The notes beneath the pieces are model-generated. The model did no database searches, was not told the origin of the DNA, and saw nothing but the letters and a program-made list of their open reading frames with translations. From Gemmatimonadaceae bacterium (GTDB lineage Bacteria > Latescibacterota > UBA2968 > UBA8231), in the NCBI GenBank assembly GCA_026706075.1, contig JAPOZM010000088.1, positions 1-64,000 on the forward strand: 64,000 nucleotides of DNA, read 5' to 3'. Within the stretch, counting starts at the first letter, position 1. The number at the start of each line of letters is the position of its first letter. Positions 18,207 through 24,659 of this stretch are shown piece after piece. The position numbers were made by a program, and so were the translations under genes.

Positions 18207-18671
18207 ATGGCCATCCATCCCGGTGATCCGGCTCCGGATTTCACCCTGAAGAACACGGACCTGGAGGAGGTGACCCTCTCCTCCCTCCGGGGCCGGAACG
18301 TCGTCCTCCTGTTCGTGCCCCTGGCCTTCACCGGCGTATGCACACAGGAGTTCTGCGATGTCTCCCGCGGGATCTCGGACTACTCCGCCCTCGACGCCGA
18401 GGTTCTCGGCATCAGCGTCGACAGCCCCTTCGCGCAGAAGGCTTGGTCCGAGCAGGAGGGGATCACCATCTCCCTTCTGAGCGATTTCAACAGGGAGGTC
18501 TGCGGCGCCTACGGTGCCCGGTACGAGGATCTGCTGGGCATGGTCGGCGTGGCCAAGCGTTCGGCCTTCGTCATCGACAAGGAGGGGACCGTGCGATACG
18601 CCTCCGTCTCCGATGACGCCAAGGTCCTGCCCGACTTCGAGGCGGTGAAGGCCTGCCTCGAGTCCTTGTAG
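18207..18671 (+). CDS. Peroxiredoxin (AhpE-like)
   Basis: A 154-aa thioredoxin-fold peroxiredoxin. The active site PLAFTGVCTQEFC has peroxidatic C45 with the P-x3-T-x2-C arrangement. A second cysteine, C50, five residues later, is where PrxQ/BCP proteins carry the resolving cysteine. It reduces hydrogen peroxide and organic hydroperoxides using a thiol donor. It lies 81 nt after the superoxide dismutase gene, likely in the same detoxification unit. Confidence 0.92.
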   Translation: MAIHPGDPAPDFTLKNTDLEEVTLSSLRGRNVVLLFVPLAFTGVCTQEFCDVSRGISDYSALDAEVLGISVDSPFAQKAWSEQEGITISLLSDFNREVCGAYGARYEDLLGMVGVAKRSAFVIDKEGTVRYASVSDDAKVLPDFEAVKACLESL

Positions 18672-18705
18672 TCGCAGGAACCTTCCCAAGGCCCAGGCCA
18701 ACCAG

Positions 18706-20151
18706 ATGCGCGTTGAAGGGACAGGCCGCCCGCTGGCGGCTCCCGAAGAGGTCCATGACCCGGGCTCTCTGACCGGTACACGGTTCCCCGGACAGGGTTG
18801 CGCCGAGACATCGGCCCTTGCCGCTGCTCTCGACGAGTCTCACCGCGACCTCCTCGACGGGGAATACTGGCGCAGGATCCCCGCCTACGCCGGTCTGGGT
18901 GCCGACGAGTTCCACGATCACCGGTTCCAGAGCCGGAACTGCGTCTCCAGCCTCCCGAAGCTGCGCCAGGTTCTGGGCGGCCTCGTCTCCGAGGCGTTCT
19001 ACGCCGACGTCGAAGCCGGCCTGCGCCTGTCAACCATGAGCCTGCGAATCTCGCCGTACCTGATCTCCCTCGTCGACTGGTCGACGCCCGATGTCGATCC
19101 GGTCCGGATCCAGTTTCTCCCTCTGGGTTCGCGGCACGAGGCCGACCATCCGGAGCTGGCCCTCGACTCCCTCAACGAGCAGGCCGATTCACCCGTGCCC
19201 GGACTCACGCACCGCTACCACGACCGGGCCCTGTTTCTGGCTCTGGACACCTGCCCCGTATACTGCAGGTTCTGCACGCGTTCCTACTCCGTTGGCCTCG
19301 ACACCGCCGGCGTGGACAAGGTCCATTTCGGGGTCAGCCGCGAGCGCTGGGAGCAGGCCTTCGACTACATCCGCCGCACGCCCGGCATCGAGGACGTGGT
19401 CGTCAGCGGCGGCGACATGTACAACCTCAAGGCCGAGCAGGTCGAGTTGCTGGGCCGGACCCTGCTCGACATCGAGCACGTGCGCAGGTTCCGTTACGCC
19501 ACCAAGGGCCCGGCGGTGATGCCGCAGAAGCTGGTCACAGATCCCGATTGGGTGCGGGCCGTTCACGCCGTCGTCGCCGAGGGCCGCCGCCGCCACAAGG
19601 AGGTGGCCCTGCACACGCACTTCAACCACCCCCGGGAGATCACCGCCTTCACCCGCCGCGCCATGGAAGGGCTGATGGCGGAGGGCATGGTCGTCCGCAA
19701 CCAGACGGTCCTGCAGCGCGGGGTGAACGACGACGCCGACACCATGCAGCTCCTGGTCCGGCGCCTGGGATACCTCAACATCCACCCCTACTACGTCTTT
19801 CTGCACGACATGGTCCGCGGCGTCGAAGAGTTGCGCACGAGCCTGAGGACCGCCATCGATATCGAGAAGCAGGTCCGCGGCGTCACCGCGGGTTTCAACC
19901 TTCCCGCCTTCGTTCTCGACACCATGGGCGGCGGGGGCAAGCGGGACGTCCACTCCTACGAGCGCTACGATCAGGAGACCGGGATCTCCGTCTTCACCAG
20001 TCCCGTGGTGAGGCCGGGGCAGCGTTTCCTGTTCTTCGACCCGCTGCACAGCCTCGGGCCGAAGGCGCGGGCGCTCTGGTCCGATCCCGACTCCAGGGCC
20101 TGCATGATCGCCGAGGCCCTGCAGGACCAGGCCGCAGGAGCCAGATCCTGA
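18706..20151 (+). CDS. kamA: Lysine 2,3-aminomutase-type radical SAM enzyme
   Basis: A 481-aa radical SAM/PLP aminomutase. The CxxxCxxC cluster is C183/C187/C190 and the PLP lysine is K412 in GGGGKR. Two aspartates that bind the epsilon-amino group of lysine in clostridial KamA have equivalents here, D368 (FLHDMVRG) and D405 (VLDTMGGGGK), favouring L-lysine to beta-lysine. The N terminus is extended relative to the shorter EpmB. No lysine-fermentation genes (kamDE, kdd, kce, kal) are adjacent, so the role may be beta-lysine as osmolyte, for modification, or in an antibiotic-like product. The ATG has only a weak ribosome site. Confidence 0.85.
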   Translation: MRVEGTGRPLAAPEEVHDPGSLTGTRFPGQGCAETSALAAALDESHRDLLDGEYWRRIPAYAGLGADEFHDHRFQSRNCVSSLPKLRQVLGGLVSEAFYADVEAGLRLSTMSLRISPYLISLVDWSTPDVDPVRIQFLPLGSRHEADHPELALDSLNEQADSPVPGLTHRYHDRALFLALDTCPVYCRFCTRSYSVGLDTAGVDKVHFGVSRERWEQAFDYIRRTPGIEDVVVSGGDMYNLKAEQVELLGRTLLDIEHVRRFRYATKGPAVMPQKLVTDPDWVRAVHAVVAEGRRRHKEVALHTHFNHPREITAFTRRAMEGLMAEGMVVRNQTVLQRGVNDDADTMQLLVRRLGYLNIHPYYVFLHDMVRGVEELRTSLRTAIDIEKQVRGVTAGFNLPAFVLDTMGGGGKRDVHSYERYDQETGISVFTSPVVRPGQRFLFFDPLHSLGPKARALWSDPDSRACMIAEALQDQAAGARS

Positions 20152-20159
20152 CGATGGAA

Positions 20160-20176
20160 AGCCTGCCAGGCAGGCT
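20160..20176 (+). other. Short palindrome between kamA and rny
   Basis: AGCCTGCC-A-GGCAGGCT is an 8-bp perfect dyad 9 nt after the kamA stop. It has no T-run and a minimal loop, so it is at best a weak terminator or processing hairpin ahead of the RNase Y gene. Confidence 0.3.
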
Positions 20177-20235
20177 CCCAGGCGGAGGAAGGACCCCGCG
20201 AGGGCGCCTCCTCCCGGAAACGGAAGTGACGGAAG

Positions 20236-21936
20236 ATGAACCCAAAGGCAGTCATTCTGCCCGCCGACCTGTGGCTCGCCGTCCTCTGCGGCCTCGGGTT
20301 GCTGCTGGTGGGCGTCGGCATCGGGTACTTCATAAACCTCTATCTGCGGAGGCCCGATCAGAACCGTCTGGAGGAGGAAGCCGAGGCCAGGGCCGTGCGC
20401 CGCCTCGCCGAGCAGGAGCGCGCCCAGCGGCTGGTGTTTCTCGAGGAGAAGGACGGTTGGTACAAGCTGAAGGCCGACCAGGAGAACCAACTGGAGACGG
20501 CCCTCGAAGAGCAGGGCCGCCGGGAGAAGGACCTGGCGACCCGGGAGCGAGAGGTCGACACCCGGCGGCAGGAGGTGCGCAAGGAGTGGAGCCGCTTCAA
20601 GAACCAGGAGCGGCGCATCAACTCGAGGGAGCGCAGCCTCCGGTCGACCGAGGTGGAGATCGAGTCGCTGCAGCGGGAGTACCGGGAAAAGCTGGAACTC
20701 GCCGCCAATCTCACCGAGGACGAGGCCAAGGAGCAGCTCCTCGAGCACCTCTCCGGCAAGGTTCGGGCACGGGCGGCGGCCATGATCCGGGCCGAGAGAA
20801 CGCGGGCCCGGGAGGAGGCGGACCGGGAGGCGCGCAAGATCGTCGCCCAGGCCATTCAGCGCTGCGCCGTGGAGGAAGCGGAGCAGGCGGCTACCTCAAC
20901 TCTGACGATCCCCAGTGAGAGCCTCAAGAGCCGGATCATCGGCAAGGAGGGCCGCAACGTGCGCGCCTTCGAGAACGCCACGGGGGTCAAGGTCGTGGTC
21001 GACGACACGCCCGACACGGTATTGCTCTCCTCCTTCGATCCACTCCGCCGCGAGGTGGCGGCGCGCTCGATGGAGCGCCTGGTCCGCGACGGCGGGTTCA
21101 CCCCCAACCGGATCGAGGAGGTGGTGGCCGAGGCCCGCCGTCTCGTCGACAAGGAAATGGAGGAGGCGGGTCACCGCGCCCTCGGCAAGATCGGGGCGAG
21201 CGACTACCACCCGGATCTACCCGCCGCGGTAGGGCGGCTCAAGTTCCGCTCCAGCTACGGGCAGAACCAGCTGCAACACTGCCTGGAAGTAGGACAACTG
21301 GCGGGGCTCATGGCCCTGGAGATCGGCCTCGACGCCCCCCTCGCCCGGAGGGCCGGACTGCTGCACGACATCGGCAAGACGGTGAGCCGGGAAATGGAGG
21401 GCTCGCATATCGAGCTCGGAGTGGAGATGGCCGAGCGCTTCGACGAGCACCCCGTGGTGCGCGAGGTCATCGCCGAGAGCCACGAGGACCACGAGCGCGT
21501 CGATCCGATCTGCTTCCTGGTGAAGGCCGCCGACGCCATCTCCTCGGTCCGGCCGGGGGGCCGACGGGAGGACTTCGAGGGCTACGCGCGCCGGATCATG
21601 AAGCTGGAGGAGATCGCCACTTCCTTCGAGGGGGTGAAGGACGTCTACGCCATCAACGCCGGACGCGAGATCCGCGTCATGGTACGCGGTGAGCAGGTGA
21701 GCGACGACGACGCCGAGATCCTGGCCTTCCACATCGCCGAGCGCGTGAAGAACGAGCTGACCTTCGCCGGCGAGGTGAAGGTGGTGGTCGTCCGCGAGAC
21801 CCGGGCCGCCCGGAGCACCAGCCTGCGGCCTCGCGGTCCACGGAGCGGCAACCCGAGGTCGAGGCGCCGGGCTCACGATTCCTCCCCGCGCAACGGACGC
21901 CATGCTCGAAACGGACAGCCCCGGCCCGGCGGGTAG
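20236..21936 (+). CDS. rny: Ribonuclease Y with Arg-rich C-terminal extension
   Basis: A 566-aa RNase Y, the membrane-anchored endonuclease that starts mRNA decay. It has an N-terminal membrane helix (about 12-36), a long charged coiled coil (40-210), a KH domain with the RIIGKEGRN loop, and an HD domain with LLHDIGK and the family's conserved SHEDHE. Homologues normally end soon after the VxRETRA segment. Here about 40 further residues rich in Arg, Ser, Gly and Pro follow, possibly an RNA-binding or partner-binding tail. No frame interruption is needed to explain it. Confidence 0.93.
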   Translation: MNPKAVILPADLWLAVLCGLGLLLVGVGIGYFINLYLRRPDQNRLEEEAEARAVRRLAEQERAQRLVFLEEKDGWYKLKADQENQLETALEEQGRREKDLATREREVDTRRQEVRKEWSRFKNQERRINSRERSLRSTEVEIESLQREYREKLELAANLTEDEAKEQLLEHLSGKVRARAAAMIRAERTRAREEADREARKIVAQAIQRCAVEEAEQAATSTLTIPSESLKSRIIGKEGRNVRAFENATGVKVVVDDTPDTVLLSSFDPLRREVAARSMERLVRDGGFTPNRIEEVVAEARRLVDKEMEEAGHRALGKIGASDYHPDLPAAVGRLKFRSSYGQNQLQHCLEVGQLAGLMALEIGLDAPLARRAGLLHDIGKTVSREMEGSHIELGVEMAERFDEHPVVREVIAESHEDHERVDPICFLVKAADAISSVRPGGRREDFEGYARRIMKLEEIATSFEGVKDVYAINAGREIRVMVRGEQVSDDDAEILAFHIAERVKNELTFAGEVKVVVVRETRAARSTSLRPRGPRSGNPRSRRRAHDSSPRNGRHARNGQPRPGG

Positions 21937-21957
21937 AGCCTTGGGGTCTTCTTGGCG

Positions 21958-22392
21958 ATGGTGAGGAAGAGGGGCCGCGGAACCCTCACCAGCCTGTGGC
22001 GGGCGATCGGCCGCCTGGCATCCCCGCGGACTCCCGTGGCCGGGCGCACGTCGGGCGGGGCCGCCCCCCTCAGAGGGACTCCGCGCTTGAGCCGACGCTC
22101 GGACGGACGCCCTCGGTGCGTCGCCTGCGCCCTTTGCGCCGCCGCCTGCCCGTCGGACTGCATTCGCATCGAAGCCTCGGCTCCGCCCTGGGTCGAGGAG
22201 GCCGACCGGCCTGCCACGAGCGAACGCTGGCCTGCCGTCTTCGAGCTCGATCTGGGGCGCTGCCTCCTGTGCGGTCTGTGCGAGTCGGCCTGCCCCGAGG
22301 AGGCGATCTCCCTCGACCAGCAGGCGCCCGTGCCGGTGGCCGGCGAGCGCGCGTCTCTTCGTCTGGGGCGAGATGCCCTGCTGCGGCGGTGA
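21958..22392 (+). CDS. NuoI-like 2[4Fe-4S] ferredoxin
   Basis: A 144-aa protein with two 4Fe-4S motifs, CVACALCAAACP and CLLCGLCESACP, each CxxCxxCxxxCP, about 50 residues apart. The N-terminal part (LRGTPRLSRRSDGRPRCVAC) closely resembles NuoI, the complex I subunit that carries clusters N6a/N6b. No other nuo gene is nearby, so it is either a dispersed NuoI or a stand-alone electron carrier. It is coupled to dxr by a GTGA overlap. A TTG at 21952 is an alternative start. Confidence 0.82.
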   Translation: MVRKRGRGTLTSLWRAIGRLASPRTPVAGRTSGGAAPLRGTPRLSRRSDGRPRCVACALCAAACPSDCIRIEASAPPWVEEADRPATSERWPAVFELDLGRCLLCGLCESACPEEAISLDQQAPVPVAGERASLRLGRDALLRR

Positions 22393-23570
22393 CACGACTC
22401 GCCATTCTCGGCAGTACCGGATCCATCGGGAGGACGACCTTCGCCGTTCTTGAGGGGCTCCGCCGCCAGGACGGCAACGCGGAGTGGGAGGTCGTGGCCC
22501 TGGCGGCGGGTCGCCGCGTCGAGGACCTGATCCACCAGGCGAGGGCGTGGTCTCCCGGTCTCGTCTGCGTGGCCGCGAGCGCCGACGCCCGCAGGGCCAG
22601 GGAAGAGCTGCCCGGCGTCGAAGTGCTCTCCGGCGGACGGGGGCTGTGCGAGCTTGTAGCCGACGGCCGGGTGGATGTCGTCGTCAACGGGCTGGTCGGG
22701 GCCGTAGGGCTCGCGCCGACGGAGAGTGCCCTGAAGGCCGGCAAGATTGTCGCCATGGCCAACAAGGAACCCCTGGTCATGGCCGGGGGGCTGTTGCAGG
22801 AGGCCGCATTGGCGGGGGGAGGTGAGCTCCTGCCCGTGGACAGCGAGCCCAGCGCCCTCTGGCAGTGCCTGCGGGGAGAGCGTGAGGAGGACGTCTCCCG
22901 GTTGATCCTGACCGCCTCGGGAGGTGCCTTCCGCGACCGCAGCCGATCGGAGCTTGCCAGGGTGACGGCCGCCGAGGCCCTCCATCACCCTACCTGGCGG
23001 ATGGGGCCGAAGATCACCGTCGATTCGGCGACCCTGATGAACAAGGGTTTCGAGGTCATCGAGGCGGCCTGGCTCTTTGGAGTGGACGTGGATCGCGTGG
23101 AGGTGGTGATTCACCGGGAATCGATCGTTCACTCCCTGGTGGAGTTCACCGACGGCTCGATCCTGGCCCACCTCGGACGGACCGACATGAGCCTGCCGAT
23201 CCAGTACGCCCTCACCTATCCCGTACGCAAGCCCGGTACCCTGCCGCGGCTCGATCTGGCCGACGTGGGCGCCCTGCACTTCGAAGCCCCCGACCCGGAC
23301 CGAGTACCGGGCCTTTCCCTGTGCCGCGATGCGGCGCGGGCCGGCGGCACGGCCCCTGCGGCGCTGAACGCCGCCAACGAGGTCGCCGTCTCCGCCTTCC
23401 TCGAAGGGCGCCTGGGCTTTCTGGATATTCACGAGCTGAACCTGTGCGTGGTCGATGGCTGGGACCCGGGCCCCGCCACCGACCTCGAGACGGTCCTCGA
23501 AGCCGACCGCCTGGCGCGGGCGCGGGCCGTGGAACGCCTGAGTCCCGCCACCGCCGGGACCCGCCGCTGA
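22389..23570 (+). CDS. dxr: 1-deoxy-D-xylulose 5-phosphate reductoisomerase
   Basis: A 393-aa DXR of normal length. Landmarks are the NADPH loop GSTGSIG (about 7-13), ANKEPLVMAG, the metal-binding DSEPSA segment, TASGGAF, and the MGPKITVDSATLMNKGFEVIEA block. It converts DXP to 2-C-methyl-D-erythritol 4-phosphate in the non-mevalonate isoprenoid pathway, using NADPH and Mg/Mn. The GTG start overlaps the ferredoxin-like stop by 4 nt. Later steps of the pathway use iron-sulfur enzymes (IspG/IspH), which might explain the ferredoxin neighbour. Confidence 0.96.
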   Translation: MTRLAILGSTGSIGRTTFAVLEGLRRQDGNAEWEVVALAAGRRVEDLIHQARAWSPGLVCVAASADARRAREELPGVEVLSGGRGLCELVADGRVDVVVNGLVGAVGLAPTESALKAGKIVAMANKEPLVMAGGLLQEAALAGGGELLPVDSEPSALWQCLRGEREEDVSRLILTASGGAFRDRSRSELARVTAAEALHHPTWRMGPKITVDSATLMNKGFEVIEAAWLFGVDVDRVEVVIHRESIVHSLVEFTDGSILAHLGRTDMSLPIQYALTYPVRKPGTLPRLDLADVGALHFEAPDPDRVPGLSLCRDAARAGGTAPAALNAANEVAVSAFLEGRLGFLDIHELNLCVVDGWDPGPATDLETVLEADRLARARAVERLSPATAGTRR

Positions 23571-23580
23571 GGGAGAGACG

Positions 23581-23847
23581 ATGTCCGGAAAGAGATCCAG
23601 GCCACCCGCCGAAGCACGGCCCCGCGACCCTGCCGCGCTCTACGAGGCATCCCACCGCGTGCTGCGCTTTCTCACCGGCGTGATGATCGTCGCTTTCCTC
23701 CTCATCGTGGTGCTCACCACGGTCTCCACCGGCCCCTTCGTGCAGATCGCCGCCCGGGGCCTCTACTTCCTGATTCTCGCCGTCCCCGTCGCTTCTCTCC
23801 TCACCTGGATCCTGCGCCTGTGGGCCGAGCGGCGGGCCCCCCGGTGA
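23581..23847 (+). CDS. Small two-helix membrane protein, unknown
   Basis: An 88-aa protein with a basic N-terminal tail, two hydrophobic helices (about 30-47 and 57-77) and a basic C-terminal end (LWAERRAPR), predicting both termini in the cytoplasm. The ATG follows GGGAGAG with good spacing, 10 nt after dxr. No family is recognised. Given the position it may be co-transcribed with dxr. Confidence 0.65.
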   Translation: MSGKRSRPPAEARPRDPAALYEASHRVLRFLTGVMIVAFLLIVVLTTVSTGPFVQIAARGLYFLILAVPVASLLTWILRLWAERRAPR

Positions 23848-23892
23848 GCCGCGCCGCCTGAAAGGGTCCCCGGGGCAGTTCCCCTCCGGTCG

Positions 23893-24333
23893 ATGGAAAC
23901 CCTCACCGCCAAAGGGCACTTTCACGCTGCCCACCGGCAGCTCGACTACGACGGCAAGTGCGCCCATGTCCACGGTCACACCTGGCGGGGTTCCTTCGTC
24001 GTGCGGGCCGAGCGTTTTCCGCGTCTGGAGGGAGTCGACATGTCCGTCGACTTCGGGGCCCTCAAGGAGATATTCAGGAGTCTCGACCATCGCATGCTGG
24101 TCTCTGTCCGGGACGAGGTCTTTCTCGACAGCCGGCTCTTCGAGCCCGACGGCATCGTGCTGATCCCCGGCGCCAACCCGAGCGTCGAGAACGTCGCCCG
24201 GTACTGCATGGAGCGGGCGGTGGAAGCCCTGTCCGAGCTGTTCCCCGACCGGGGAATCGACTACGATTTGGAGGTCACCATCCAGGAGACGGACAACAAC
24301 CTCTTTGCCTTGCGGCGGTCGGTGACCATCTGA
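23893..24333 (+). CDS. queD: 6-carboxy-5,6,7,8-tetrahydropterin synthase (QueD/PTPS family)
   Basis: A 146-aa T-fold enzyme. Zinc ligands come from HFHAAH and CAHVHGH, and the CxxxHGH arrangement with its catalytic cysteine is typical of QueD rather than eukaryotic PTPS. DFG, LDHRML and a late Glu (QETDNN) complete the site. It makes 6-carboxytetrahydropterin from dihydroneopterin triphosphate in queuosine/7-deazaguanine synthesis. No queC/queE/queF is nearby. The ribosome site is weak. Confidence 0.87.
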   Translation: METLTAKGHFHAAHRQLDYDGKCAHVHGHTWRGSFVVRAERFPRLEGVDMSVDFGALKEIFRSLDHRMLVSVRDEVFLDSRLFEPDGIVLIPGANPSVENVARYCMERAVEALSELFPDRGIDYDLEVTIQETDNNLFALRRSVTI

Positions 24334-24336
24334 GCC

Positions 24337-24591
24337 ATGCCTCGCGAAGCGCTGATGACCGTGGCCGAGGTTTCCGAGTACCTCGCGTGCTCCGTTTCGA
24401 TGGTCAGAAGGCTCGCCCAGCGGTCGGAGATCCCCTACTACCGTCTGGGCCGCCTCCTGCGTTTCCGGCGCACCGATGTCGATGCCTGGCTCGAAGCGCG
24501 CCACGAGGGCGGTGCCTCCTCCCACGGCCGCAGGACCGCCGCTCACCCCGACCAGTTGTTCCTGTTCGAAGGCGATTCGGGGAGAGCATGA
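24337..24591 (+). CDS. Excisionase/MerR-like helix-turn-helix protein
   Basis: An 84-aa protein with an HTH_17 (excisionase-type winged) domain in its first ~58 residues: LMTVAEVSEYLACSVSMVRRL, then IPYYRLGRLLRFRRTDVDAWLEAR. The tail is unstructured and ends in FLFEGDSGRA. It starts three bases after queD and its TGA overlaps a downstream ATG. No integrase or phage gene is nearby, so it is more likely a small transcription factor than an excisionase. Targets are unknown, possibly the fatty-acid genes downstream. Confidence 0.75.
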   Translation: MPREALMTVAEVSEYLACSVSMVRRLAQRSEIPYYRLGRLLRFRRTDVDAWLEARHEGGASSHGRRTAAHPDQLFLFEGDSGRA

Positions 24592-24659
24592 ACCTCCGCG
24601 CAGGTCTGGAGGCCGATCCGGCTCCCGGGGACGCCACCGGACCGGAGGACTGCGGATGA
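24588..24659 (+). CDS. Possible 23-aa linking ORF
   Basis: A 23-codon frame (MNLRAGLEADPAPGDATGPEDCG) begins with an ATG overlapping the HTH gene's TGA and ends with a TGA overlapping the ATG of the FadN-like gene. The double ATGA overlap could carry ribosomes from the HTH gene to the fatty-acid gene. Whether the peptide itself matters is unknown, and chance is possible. Confidence 0.35.
   Translation: MNLRAGLEADPAPGDATGPEDCG

Noticed and set aside
18798-20918. A 706-codon plus-strand frame overlapping kamA and rny
   Set aside because: Composition is Arg/Gly/Pro-rich with no motif, while the overlapping frames encode KamA and RNase Y with complete signatures.
24337-24591. Prophage excisionase
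   Set aside because: The domain is excisionase-like, but there are no integrase, repressor or structural phage genes nearby.
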